From the NCBI GenBank assembly GCA_043101835.1, contig JBICHM010000326.1, forward strand, positions 1-11,623: DNA of 11,623 nucleotides. The letters are read 5' to 3'. The DNA is from JBICHM01 sp043101835. GTDB lineage: Bacteria > Planctomycetota > Phycisphaerae > Phycisphaerales > UBA1924. Positions 1 through 6,836 of the stretch are shown here, piece after piece (the stretch's first letter is position 1; each line of letters starts with the position of its first letter). Both the position numbers and the translations under genes were made by a program. The notes under the pieces were generated by a model. That model made no database searches and was not told the DNA's origin. It saw only the letters and a list, made by a program, of their open reading frames with translations.

Positions 1-566
1 CGCGCCGCAGCGGCCTCACCGGCCTGCAGGGCCGCGGCGTCGACACCGGCGCCGTTCGGAATGACCGGCTCGTTTCGGATCGAATCAGCGAACTGCGCCT
101 CGGTCATCTGCATGGCCTGGCGGCCGGTCAGTGCAGCGCGCCGGGCACGCGCCTCGGCGAGGCGCTCGAGGCGTTCGCGCACATCTTCGCGCGTGCGGGG
201 ATCGGTCATCGTGGTCGTGGCGCCGAGGGCGCCGGCGGCGCTCTCCTGGAGGCGCTGGCGTCGTTCGGCGGCGAGGCGACGCTGTTCGGCGCGAATGCGT
301 TCGCGCGTGGCGCTCGCAGTGTCGGCGTCGTAGCGCTCGGCGGGCGCATCGGTCGCGAGGTAGCGGGGCTCGACGACCGGGGCCGGGAAGCGCGTGGAGG
401 GGGTGCGGGTCGTGCCGGTGGGCGCCACCTGCTCGCGCGGGACATCGAGGCCCGCGCGCGGGCCCTGGGCGGGCTCGGCGTCGGCGCCGCGACCGCTCTG
501 CAGCATCCCGTAGAGGATCGCTCCGAGCAGCAGCCCGACGATGGTTCCCATCCAGATGCGGTTCAT
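1..566 (-). CDS. Membrane-anchored protein of unknown function, C-terminus beyond the left edge
   Basis: An open frame runs from an ATG at 564-566 on the minus strand to the window edge, giving 188 codons without a stop. The N-terminus (residues about 4-22, IWMGTIVGLLLGAILYGML) is one hydrophobic helix after a short MNR, so it is a membrane anchor or uncleaved signal. A Pro/Ala/Thr-rich, probably disordered stretch follows (about 28-80). Then come two charged segments rich in Arg, Glu, Ala and Gln (about 84-110 and 127-166) that look helical, possibly coiled coil. No catalytic motif is visible and I do not recognise the family. The gene diverges from the ABC permease gene, leaving 220 bp between the two starts. 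Codon choice is as GC-rich as in the neighbours. The frame is supported by the coherent anchor-linker-helix layout. Overlapping antisense frames are Arg/Ala/Pro-rich and look like shadows. Confidence 0.6.
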   Translation of the reverse strand, partial: MNRIWMGTIVGLLLGAILYGMLQSGRGADAEPAQGPRAGLDVPREQVAPTGTTRTPSTRFPAPVVEPRYLATDAPAERYDADTASATRERIRAEQRRLAAERRQRLQESAAGALGATTTMTDPRTREDVRERLERLAEARARRAALTGRQAMQMTEAQFADSIRNEPVIPNGAGVDAAALQAGEAAAA

Positions 567-667
567 ACGGCTCTTCGCTTATCCGGACGCGAAGCGGCGT
601 CCCTGCCAACACTTGAACAGTAGTCCGTGCCCGGAGCCGGACCTGTTCCACCCGCCAGTTCGGTGCA

Positions 668-689
668 GATCGGCCTTCGGGGGCCGGTC
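668..689 (+). other. Stem-loop in the divergent region
   Basis: GATCGGCC (668-675) can pair with GGCCGGTC (682-689) around a TTCGGG loop. The stem has 8 pairs, one of them T-G. It lies about 100 bp before the permease start. There is no T-tract, so it is not a classical terminator. It would be transcribed only if a promoter exists further upstream of the one proposed at 775-780. Confidence 0.3.
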
Positions 690-774
690 TGGACGGATCG
701 CGCGGCCCCTGCGGGCCCTCCCTGCTTTGGACGCGCGAGGCCTCCTGCGGTTCCCGGCCTCAGGCCTGACGCCC

Positions 775-780
775 TACGCT
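775..780 (+). promoter_or_regulatory. Candidate -10 element TACGCT for the importer operon
   Basis: TACGCT matches TAnnnT and ends 6 nt before the GTG start at 787, so transcription would begin at or next to the start codon (leaderless). No good -35 hexamer is evident. The palindrome TCAGGCCTGA (760-769) falls in the expected -35/-10 spacer, where a repressor could act. The same close spacing recurs at 8601-8606, 11151-11156 and 11203-11208. Confidence 0.35.
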
Positions 781-786
781 GGGCCC

Positions 787-1761
787 GTGCGGCACCGGCC
801 TCTTGCGACGATCGGCCTCTTTGCGGCGCTGGGCGCCGGGGCGGTCGGCCTGCGCCTTCTGGCCGAGCCGATGGGGTTCGCCCCGCCTCGCGACGGCGTG
901 GAACTGGAGCTGCGGGCGATCCGGGCCGCGAGCGGCGCGACGATCGGCGCGGCGCTGGCGACCAGCGGTGTGCTGTTGCAGTCGCTCCTGCGCAACCCGC
1001 TGGCGGCGCCGTCGCTGCTGGGGCTCACCAGCGGCGCCAGCCTCGGCGTGATGCTGTCGATCTACCTCGGGTACCTGCTGCATGGCGTGATCGAGCCGCA
1101 CCGCCCGCAGTTCGCGGCGGCGATCGTCGGCGCGTTCGCATCGCTGGCGATCGTCTACGCGGTCGCGCAGCGGCGCGGCCGGATCGAGCCGGTGCGACTG
1201 ATCCTGGTCGGGGTCGTCTTCAGCGTGATGGCCGGCGCGGGCACGATGCTGCTGCGCCACCTGATGCCCGATCGCGGGCTCGTCGCGGCGGAGCGCTGGC
1301 TGCTGGGGTCAATCAACGACGATGTCTCGACGCTGTGGATCGGCGCGGTCGCAGCGGTGACGGTCGCGGGGATCGCCATCGGCGCATCGCTCGGGCGCGC
1401 GATGGACGCGGCGGCGCTCGACGACGACGAAGCGCGGAGCGTGGGCGTGCGACTGCAGCGCCTGCGGATCGTTCTCTACCTCGTCGCGGGCGTGCTGACG
1501 GCGGGCGCGGTGTCGCTGGCGGGCCCGATCGGGTTTGTCGGGCTGATCTGCCCGCACGCCGTGCGGCTGATCGGCGGCCCGCGCCACGCGCCGCTGGTCG
1601 TCGGCGCGGCGCTCGCCGGCGCGGCGCTCGTGGTGGGCGCCGATGCGATGGTGCGCCTCGCGCCGGCGGAGATCGGGCGCATCCCCATCGGCGTGCTCAC
1701 GGCGCTGCTGGGCGGGCCGGCGTTCCTCATCGTGCTGCGCCGCCAGCCGGGGAGCGTCTGA
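787..1761 (+). CDS. FecCD/BtuC-family ABC importer permease
   Basis: A 324-residue polytopic inner-membrane permease for uptake of an iron-siderophore, heme, cobalamin or similar cargo. Family signatures in order: the segment before the L-loop and the loop itself (LQSLLRNPLAAPSLLGL, about 64-80), the cytoplasmic coupling region (LDDDEARSVGV, 211-221), the conserved GPIGFVGLICPHAVRLIGG (246-264), and the C-terminal PIGVLTALLGGPAFLIVL (300-317). The start is a GTG at 787. It gives the usual family length (about 330) and places the first hydrophobic helix at the N-terminus, whereas the frame extends upstream to 541 with 82 residues of non-family, Arg/Pro-rich sequence. TTG at 727 is a less likely alternative. 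The stop overlaps the ATPase start by one base (TGATG). Substrate cannot be read from sequence; no periplasmic binding protein or TonB-dependent receptor lies in the window. Confidence 0.9.
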   Translation: MRHRPLATIGLFAALGAGAVGLRLLAEPMGFAPPRDGVELELRAIRAASGATIGAALATSGVLLQSLLRNPLAAPSLLGLTSGASLGVMLSIYLGYLLHGVIEPHRPQFAAAIVGAFASLAIVYAVAQRRGRIEPVRLILVGVVFSVMAGAGTMLLRHLMPDRGLVAAERWLLGSINDDVSTLWIGAVAAVTVAGIAIGASLGRAMDAAALDDDEARSVGVRLQRLRIVLYLVAGVLTAGAVSLAGPIGFVGLICPHAVRLIGGPRHAPLVVGAALAGAALVVGADAMVRLAPAEIGRIPIGVLTALLGGPAFLIVLRRQPGSV

Positions 1762-2579
1762 TGCTGACGGCGAATGCGCTCACCTCCGGATACCGGCGCG
1801 ACGAGCCGGTGCTGCGCGACGTCTCGCTCGAGATCGGCCCGGGGCGTGTGCTCGTCATCCTCGGCCCAAACGGGGCGGGCAAGACGACGCTGATCCGGCT
1901 GCTCGCCGGGCTGGCGCCGCCCTGGTCGGGTTCGGTGACGCTCGATGGCGTGGCGATCGGGCAGATGACCGCGCGTCGGCGATCGGGTTCGATCGCGTAT
2001 GTGGGGCAGCGCCCGAGCGTGGCGTCGGCCTTCACAGTGCGCGAGGTGGTGGAGCTCGGCCGTCATGCGGTGGGCGCCGATGGCGGCGCCGTGGACCGCG
2101 CACTCGACGCCGTGGGCATGCTTGCGCAGGGTGCGCAGGTGTTCTGGCGTCTGAGCGCCGGGCAGCAGCAGCGCGTGTCCATCGCGCGGGCGCTTGCGCA
2201 GCTCGACCATGCGCGAGACGCGGGCGACTCCCCCGGCGTGATCCTGGCGGACGAGCCCATCGCATCGCTCGACCCGCGCCACGCGCAGCGAGCGCTCGAT
2301 GCGATCCGCGCGGTCGCGGCCCGCGGCGGCGGCGTCGGCGTGGTGATGCACGACCTGACCACTGCGCTCCGCTTCGCCGACGATGCGCTGATTCTCGGGG
2401 AGGAGGGCGTCGTGCTCGCCTCGGGCCCAGTGTCCGAGGCGTTGCGCCCTGAGACGCTCCAGCGCGTCTTCGGGACGCCCTTCGAGCGGGTCGAGGGCGC
2501 CGGAGGCCCGGCGCTGCTTCCCGTGCCGGTGGCCCCCGCCGCCTCCCCGGGCCGATACGATGCCGAGGCATCCTCATGA
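1761..2579 (+). CDS. ABC importer ATP-binding protein, HmuV/BtuD/FecE type
   Basis: A 272-residue ATPase that would power the permease encoded immediately upstream. Visible motifs: Walker A GPNGAGKT (35-42), Q-loop Gln83, signature LSAGQ (131-135, with Ala for the usual third-position Gly), Walker B VILADEP (160-166), D-loop SLD (169-171) and switch His197 in MHDL. The 10-15 residue insertion between signature and Walker B (LDHARDAGDSPG) resembles that of heme-importer HmuV proteins, so heme is one reasonable guess, but siderophore or cobalamin cannot be excluded. The C-terminus after about residue 240 is a Pro/Ala-rich tail. The start overlaps the permease stop by 1 nt and the stop overlaps the next start (ATGA, 2576-2579), indicating translational coupling across three genes. 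Confidence 0.9.
   Translation: MLTANALTSGYRRDEPVLRDVSLEIGPGRVLVILGPNGAGKTTLIRLLAGLAPPWSGSVTLDGVAIGQMTARRRSGSIAYVGQRPSVASAFTVREVVELGRHAVGADGGAVDRALDAVGMLAQGAQVFWRLSAGQQQRVSIARALAQLDHARDAGDSPGVILADEPIASLDPRHAQRALDAIRAVAARGGGVGVVMHDLTTALRFADDALILGEEGVVLASGPVSEALRPETLQRVFGTPFERVEGAGGPALLPVPVAPAASPGRYDAEASS
2556..2561 (+). promoter_or_regulatory. Possible internal -10 element TACGAT
   Basis: A TAnnnT hexamer inside the last codons of the ATPase gene, ending 14 nt before the start of the anchored protein at 2576. It may give that gene an extra promoter besides read-through from the importer operon. Evidence is only the hexamer and its position. Confidence 0.2.
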
Positions 2580-3286
2580 ACTACCAACTGATCATCGTGC
2601 TCATCCTGATGGTCCTGCCAGCGCTGAAGCAGGTCTACGACAAGGCGAAGGAACGCGCCGAGGTCGAGAAGCGGAAGCGCGATCAGGAGCGGATGCGCAC
2701 GGAGACGCTCAGGACCGGCCGGCCGGGCCCCTCCAGCCCGCAGCCGACACGCCAGCAGGCGCCGATCCAGGCGCAGGCGTCGGCGGCGCCGTCGAGCGAG
2801 CGGACGCGACTTCAGCAACTCGAGGCGGAGCGCGAACGTCGTCTTCGCGAACTGCGACGGATCGCCCAGCAGCGAACGCAGGCCTCGCGCGGGGGGCAGC
2901 AGCGGCAGCCATCATCTCCGACGGCCCAGCGCCCGCAGCAGCGGCAATCGCGCCCGCAGCCGTCGCCGACGCGAGCCCAGCAGCGGCCCCAGGGCCGCCA
3001 GGCGCCCGCGCGGAAGGCCGCGGGCGCCGGCGCGGTGCGGGCGCCACGTCCTCGGACGGCTCCGGTCACGCAGGCGCCGCCGATCGAATCCCTCGCCGGC
3101 CTGGGCGAGACGGTCGGCAGTTCGGAAGGCCAGACCACGGGCGGCTCGGGCGCCCGGCGACCCGGTGGGGCGCTCGGCCAACTCAGCGCCGGCGATCTGC
3201 GCCGGGCGGTGATCCTCACCGAGGTCTTCGGCAAGCCCGTTGCGCTCCGGGATCGCCACCTGAATGCGGGGAGCGATGCGGCCTGA
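2576..3286 (+). CDS. Membrane-anchored Gln/Arg/Pro-rich protein of unknown function
   Basis: A 236-residue protein. A hydrophobic N-terminal helix (about 4-20, LIIVLILMVLPALKQV) is followed by a strongly charged Lys/Arg/Glu segment (19-47), a probable coiled coil (about 75-102), and a low-complexity disordered region of Gln, Pro, Arg and Ser (about 103-175). A short, more ordered C-terminal segment follows (204-227, containing LRRAVILTEVFGKPVALRDR). The last part looks like a real conserved motif of the LRxAxxxxEILGxPxALR kind, which I recall from hypothetical planctomycete membrane proteins. I know no function. The layout suggests a membrane tether presenting a C-terminal docking peptide in the cytoplasm or periplasm. 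The start overlaps the ATPase stop by 4 nt (ATGA), making it the last gene of the importer operon, though a functional link to import is only inferred. The ATG at 2560 in another frame gives an Arg/Ala/Pro-rich shadow. Confidence 0.7.
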   Translation: MNYQLIIVLILMVLPALKQVYDKAKERAEVEKRKRDQERMRTETLRTGRPGPSSPQPTRQQAPIQAQASAAPSSERTRLQQLEAERERRLRELRRIAQQRTQASRGGQQRQPSSPTAQRPQQRQSRPQPSPTRAQQRPQGRQAPARKAAGAGAVRAPRPRTAPVTQAPPIESLAGLGETVGSSEGQTTGGSGARRPGGALGQLSAGDLRRAVILTEVFGKPVALRDRHLNAGSDAA

Positions 3287-3291
3287 ATGCC

Positions 3292-3327
3292 GCCCCTCGG
3301 CCCCGCTCGCGGGCGACGGCGAGGGGC
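3292..3327 (+). terminator. Possible terminator hairpin after the importer operon
   Basis: GCCCCTCG (3292-3299) and CGAGGGGC (3320-3327) form a perfect 8-bp GC-rich stem with a 20-nt loop. It starts 5 nt after the stop codon at 3286 and ends just before the TATACT promoter of the next gene. There is no T-run, so termination would have to be non-canonical; in GC-rich DNA such stems also occur by chance. Confidence 0.3.
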
Positions 3328-3330
3328 CGC

Positions 3331-3336
3331 TATACT
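3331..3336 (+). promoter_or_regulatory. Candidate -10 element TATACT for pepP-accB-accC
   Basis: TATACT is a near-consensus -10 hexamer, rare in this 70% GC sequence, 13 nt before the ATG at 3350. Predicted transcription starts leave a leader of only about 5-7 nt, too short for a Shine-Dalgarno site, and none is seen. No convincing -35 element. Confidence 0.45.
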
Positions 3337-3349
3337 CGCCGCCTTCCCC

Positions 3350-4504
3350 ATGACCCCTGCCACGACCCGATCACCGCGGCGCCGCAGCGGCGCAGGCTCG
3401 TCGTCCAGCCGGACCGGCGTGGAAGGCGCGCGGGATGCGCGCCTCCGGCGGGTCCGTGCGGCGATCCGGAAGGCCGACTGCGATTCGCTGCTGATCACCA
3501 ACCCCGATGACATCCGGTACCTCACCGGGTTCAGCGGGGAGGACAGCGTGGCGCTGGTGCAGGCGCGGAAGCTGACGATCGTCAGCGACTTCCGGTTCGC
3601 CGAGGATCTGGAGACTGTCAAGGGGCGGAGCCGCGTGGTGCTGCGCGACGGTCGCATGGCCGACGCCCTCGGCGCCCTGACGCGCGACGAGGGGGTCGAG
3701 CGGATCGGCGTGCAGAGCGAGCACCTGACGCTGGCCGAGCGCCGGCTGTATGGCGGCTCGATCGGCGTGCGCCGGCTGGTGGCGACCGAGGGCTTGCTGA
3801 GCGGGCTGCGCGTGATCAAGGACGCCACGGAGGTGGCGCAGATCCGCAAGGCGGCGCGTCTGCAGGAGCAGGCGCTGCTGGCGACGCTGGACGACCTCCG
3901 CCCAGGCCAGCGCGAGCGCGAGATCGCCGCGCGCCTCGAGTTCGAGATGAAGTCGCGCGGCGCTTCGGGGCCGTCGTTCGGGACGATCGTCGCGGCGGGG
4001 GCCTATTCCAGCCGCCCCCACGCCGTGCCGGCAAGCGCAAAGGCGCAGAAGAACCGCGTGCTGCTGATCGACTGGGGCGCGCGCCTCGACGGCTACTGCG
4101 CCGACATGACCAGAACCTTCGCCCTCGGCTCGTGGCCGAAGGCGATGCGCGAGGTGTACGGGATCGTGCTTGAGGCGTTCGAGGCTGCGCTGGCGACGGT
4201 GCGGGCGGGCGTCTCGTGCCGCGACGTGGATGCGGCGGCGCGGGATGTGATCGCGGACGCCGGCTACGGCGAGCGGTTCGGGCACGGGCTGGGCCACGGC
4301 ATCGGGCTGGAGGTCCATGAGGCCCCCCGCCTGAGCCGCCAGAGCGACGACACCCTCCGTGCGGGTATGGTGGTGACCATCGAACCGGGGATCTATCTCC
4401 CCGGCGTCGGCGGCGTCCGGATCGAGGACGATGTGCTCGTCACCGAAACCGGCGTCCGAAACCTCTCGACACTGCCCCGGGACATCGACTGGGCCACACG
4501 ATGA
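3350..4504 (+). CDS. Xaa-Pro peptidase, M24 family (aminopeptidase P / prolidase-like)
   Basis: A 384-residue metallopeptidase that cleaves next to proline in peptides, in the cytoplasm. The N-terminal creatinase-like domain (about 30-160, with ITNPDDIRYLTGFSG) is followed by the pita-bread catalytic domain. All five metal ligands of the family are identifiable: Asp241 (IDWGARLDG), Asp252 (CADMTRTF), His316 (LGHGIGLEVHE), Glu345 (TIEPGIYLPG) and Glu359 (VRIEDDVLV), so it should be active. The first 25 residues are Arg/Ser/Thr-rich and could be trimmed by a later start. ATG 3350 is preferred because it follows the TATACT promoter; the frame is open to 3287. The stop overlaps the accB start by 4 nt (ATGA). 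In many bacteria a peptidase of this type sits next to efp and accB-accC, and here efp is absent. Prolidase versus aminopeptidase P cannot be settled from sequence alone. Confidence 0.9.
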   Translation: MTPATTRSPRRRSGAGSSSSRTGVEGARDARLRRVRAAIRKADCDSLLITNPDDIRYLTGFSGEDSVALVQARKLTIVSDFRFAEDLETVKGRSRVVLRDGRMADALGALTRDEGVERIGVQSEHLTLAERRLYGGSIGVRRLVATEGLLSGLRVIKDATEVAQIRKAARLQEQALLATLDDLRPGQREREIAARLEFEMKSRGASGPSFGTIVAAGAYSSRPHAVPASAKAQKNRVLLIDWGARLDGYCADMTRTFALGSWPKAMREVYGIVLEAFEAALATVRAGVSCRDVDAAARDVIADAGYGERFGHGLGHGIGLEVHEAPRLSRQSDDTLRAGMVVTIEPGIYLPGVGGVRIEDDVLVTETGVRNLSTLPRDIDWATR

Positions 4505-4962
4505 TCGATCTGAAGAAGCTCAAAGAACTCGTCGACCTCATGAAGGAGCACGATCTCTCGGAGATCGACCTCCGCGACGGCGACGAGACCGTCACGCTGA
4601 AGCGCCCGATGGCGGCGCCGACGCCTCCCGCCCATTATGCCCCGCCGCCTCCGGCGCCCGCTCCTGCGCCGCCGGCTGCGCCGGCCGCGAACGCGCCGAG
4701 CGCCCCCGCGGTCGACGACGGCCTGGAGGCGATCGAGTCGCCGATGGTGGGCACGTTCTACTCGGCCTCGAACCCCGACTCGCCGCCCTTCGTGAAGGTG
4801 GGCGATTCGGTCGGGCCGGACACCGTGGTCTGCCTGATCGAGGCGATGAAGGTGTTCAGCGAGGTGAAGGCGGAGAAGTCGGGGGTGGTCGAGAAGATCC
4901 TTGTGAAGAACGCCGACGCCGTCGAGTTCGGTCAGCCCCTCCTCCTCATCCGCCCGGCCTGA
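4501..4962 (+). CDS. accB: Acetyl-CoA carboxylase biotin carboxyl carrier protein
   Basis: A 153-residue BCCP, which carries the biotin that shuttles carboxyl groups in the first committed step of fatty-acid synthesis. Residues 1-35 form the conserved N-terminal part (IDLKKLKELVDLMKEHDLSE). Residues about 38-72 are a Pro/Ala linker. The biotinyl domain (76-153) contains ESPMVGTFY, the 'thumb' segment (about 88-98, ASNPDSPPFVK) typical of acetyl-CoA carboxylase BCCPs, and the EAMKVF biotinylation site with Lys117. The start overlaps the stop of the peptidase gene, so translation is probably coupled. Length and domain order are normal. accC follows after 31 nt. Confidence 0.97.
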   Translation: MIDLKKLKELVDLMKEHDLSEIDLRDGDETVTLKRPMAAPTPPAHYAPPPPAPAPAPPAAPAANAPSAPAVDDGLEAIESPMVGTFYSASNPDSPPFVKVGDSVGPDTVVCLIEAMKVFSEVKAEKSGVVEKILVKNADAVEFGQPLLLIRPA

Positions 4963-4993
4963 GCCGGTCGACGCAGGACCCCCGCCACACGCC

Positions 4994-6340
4994 ATGTTCC
5001 GACGCGTCCTCATCGCGAACCGAGGCGAGATCGCGCTGCGCATCCTGCGCGCGTGCCGCGCCCTCGATCTGGAAGTCGTCTGCGTCTATTCGGAGGCCGA
5101 TCGCGAGGCGCCGTACCTGAAGCTGGCGGACCGCGCGATCTGCATCGGTCCCGGCCCCGCCCGCCAGTCGTACCTCGATATCGCGCGGATCATCGCGGCG
5201 GCGGAGATCTCCGAGGCAGACGCGATCCACCCCGGGTACGGCTTCCTCGCGGAGAACGCGCACTTCGCGGAGGTCTGCCGCGACTGCAACATCGCGTTCA
5301 TCGGCCCCTCGCCCGAGGCGATGGCGGCGCTGGGCGACAAGGTCTCGTGCAAGCAGCTGGCCCGTGCGAGCAAGGTGCCGGTCTTCCCGGGCTCCGACGG
5401 GGCGATCGAAGACCCTGAGGAAGCCATCGAGGTCGCCAAGAAGATCGGCTACCCCGTGATCGTGAAGGCGGCGGCCGGCGGCGGCGGACGCGGGATGCGC
5501 ATCGCGCGGAACGAGGAGATGCTCAAGGCGGGCCTCCAGTCGGCGGCTCAGGAGGCGAGCGCGGCCTTCGGCAACGGCGCGGTGTACATCGAGAAGTTCC
5601 TCGAGCACGCGCGCCACATCGAAGTGCAGGTGATCGGCGACCAGCACGGCAGCGCGGTGCACCTGTACGAGCGCGACTGCTCGACGCAGCGCCGGCACCA
5701 GAAGCTGATCGAAGAGGCGCCGGCGCCGCATGTCGATCCGAAGAAGCGCGACGAGGTGTGCAAGGGCGCGGCCCGTCTGATCCGCAAGGCCGGGTACTCC
5801 GGCGCGGCGACGGTGGAGTTCCTGCTCGACGAGAAGCAGAACTTCTACCTGCTCGAGGTGAACACGCGCGTGCAGGTGGAGCACCCCGTCACCGAGCTGA
5901 TCACGGGCGTGGACATCGTGAAGACGATGATCGAGGTGTCGGCGGGCCGCCCGCTGCCCTTCAAGCAGCGCGACATCCGGATCAACGGGCACGCGATCGA
6001 GTGCCGCATCAACGCGGAGGACCCGGACCGCGCCTTTGCGCCGTCGCCAGGACCGATCGAGCGACTCGATCTGCCCGGCGGGCTGGGCGTGCGCGTGGAC
6101 ACGCACTGCGTGCAGGGGTACCGCGTTCCGCCGAACTACGACTCGATGATCGCCAAGCTGCTGGTGCGGGGCGACACGCGCGACGAGGCGATCGCGCGGA
6201 TGGCGCAGGCCCTGCGCGAGCTGACGATCGAGCCGATCAAGACCACCCTCCCGCTGCACGCGCGCCTGATGCAGAACGCGTCGTTCATCAAGGGCGGGAT
6301 GGACATCCACTACCTCGAGCGCCTGCTCAACATGAAGTAG
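4994..6340 (+). CDS. accC: Acetyl-CoA carboxylase biotin carboxylase subunit
   Basis: A 448-residue ATP-grasp enzyme that carboxylates the biotin on BCCP using ATP and bicarbonate. Its numbering matches the E. coli enzyme (449 residues) closely. Landmarks are ATP-binding Lys158 and the glycine-rich loop AAGGGGRGM after it, EEAPAP near 238, Glu288, and the catalytic stretch NTRVQVEHPVTE (290-301) including Arg292 and Glu296. Nothing is missing, so it should be functional. It begins MFRRVLIANRGEIALRI, the usual family start; the ATG lies 31 nt after the accB stop with only a weak AGGA upstream. The final 14 nt overlap, tail to tail, the end of the minus-strand YkgJ gene. accA and accD are not in the window. 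Confidence 0.97.
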   Translation: MFRRVLIANRGEIALRILRACRALDLEVVCVYSEADREAPYLKLADRAICIGPGPARQSYLDIARIIAAAEISEADAIHPGYGFLAENAHFAEVCRDCNIAFIGPSPEAMAALGDKVSCKQLARASKVPVFPGSDGAIEDPEEAIEVAKKIGYPVIVKAAAGGGGRGMRIARNEEMLKAGLQSAAQEASAAFGNGAVYIEKFLEHARHIEVQVIGDQHGSAVHLYERDCSTQRRHQKLIEEAPAPHVDPKKRDEVCKGAARLIRKAGYSGAATVEFLLDEKQNFYLLEVNTRVQVEHPVTELITGVDIVKTMIEVSAGRPLPFKQRDIRINGHAIECRINAEDPDRAFAPSPGPIERLDLPGGLGVRVDTHCVQGYRVPPNYDSMIAKLLVRGDTRDEAIARMAQALRELTIEPIKTTLPLHARLMQNASFIKGGMDIHYLERLLNMK

Positions 6341-6836
6341 CGCCCGCGTCGCGCACCAGCGCGAGCAACCATCGCCACTCGGCGTAGCGGTAGGGCGCGC
6401 CGAGACGGTCGTGCAGCGCGCGGACCTGTTCCTGCATCGCCTCGGTCAGGGAGCGCTGCCAGTCCTGCGCGGCGCGGTCGCAGAAATACACGCGGCAACC
6501 AAGCGGGCGCACCGTGTGGACGGCGCAGAGGTTGCCCTCCTGGAACGGGCACGCCCCCGGCGTCGCGGGCGCGAGCGCGAGGGGTGAGGACCGCGCCCGC
6601 GCGGCGCGCGTCATCGTCGCGGCGGCTTCGAGGCCGGTCACATAGAGCAGGTGGCCCGTGCGCTCGAAGTTGCAGCAGCGCCCCGAGGCCCAGCAGGCGG
6701 GGCCGCGTTCGCGGATGCGCGCGCTCGTTTCGTCGTAGATCGCGTCGAGCGCCTCGAGCGCCGCGGGATCGCGCGCGAGCTCGAGCCATGCGCGCGCATG
6801 GGCGATGTCTTCGCCGTCGAACTTCGGGGCGCTCAC
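6327..6836 (-). CDS. YkgJ-family cysteine-cluster protein (second copy in operon)
   Basis: A 169-residue cytoplasmic protein of the CxxCxxCC (YkgJ) family, thought to bind zinc or iron; the biochemical role is unknown. Potential ligands: Cys48, Cys54-Cys55 (ACWASGRCCNF), Cys96 (ACPFQ), Cys104, His107, Cys114 and Cys119 (CAVHTVRPLGCRVYFC). The back half is the canonical family pattern. The first cluster is C-x5-CC, lacking one cysteine of the usual CxxCxxCC. The GTG start at 6834-6836 is chosen because it overlaps the stop of the upstream YkgJ gene (GTGA); the frame remains open another 47 codons upstream, but these are Arg/Pro-rich and lie inside the neighbouring gene. The stop overlaps the end of accC by 14 nt on the opposite strand. 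It is the last gene of the phosphatase-YkgJ-YkgJ operon. Confidence 0.8.
   Translation of the reverse strand: MSAPKFDGEDIAHARAWLELARDPAALEALDAIYDETSARIRERGPACWASGRCCNFERTGHLLYVTGLEAAATMTRAARARSSPLALAPATPGACPFQEGNLCAVHTVRPLGCRVYFCDRAAQDWQRSLTEAMQEQVRALHDRLGAPYRYAEWRWLLALVRDAGATSC

Larger units (their letters stand above)
567..786. promoter_or_regulatory. Divergent intergenic region between the anchored protein and the ABC importer operon
   Basis: This 220-bp gap separates two divergent starts and carries no credible gene; the frame from 541 across it is Arg/Pro-rich and lacks transporter similarity until residue 83. It contains an 8-bp stem-loop at 668-689, a perfect 10-bp palindrome TCAGGCCTGA at 760-769 and a TACGCT hexamer at 775-780 next to the permease start. 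I looked for the conserved boxes of a cobalamin riboswitch, because the transporter belongs to the BtuC family, and did not find them. No clear promoter for the minus-strand gene is visible. Confidence 0.4.

Noticed and set aside
541..786. An 82-residue N-terminal extension of the permease
   Set aside because: The added residues are Arg/Pro/Cys-rich and overlap the divergent gene. The family length and first helix fit a start at GTG 787.
567..786. A cobalamin riboswitch before the BtuC-like permease
   Set aside because: I found AGCCGGACCTG-like sequence near 635 but not the other conserved boxes in the right order, so the match is not convincing.
4946..6310. A 454-codon antisense frame over accC
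   Set aside because: It mirrors the codon bias of accC (Leu/Arg/His/Asp-rich shadow) and has no motif; accC is fully supported residue by residue.
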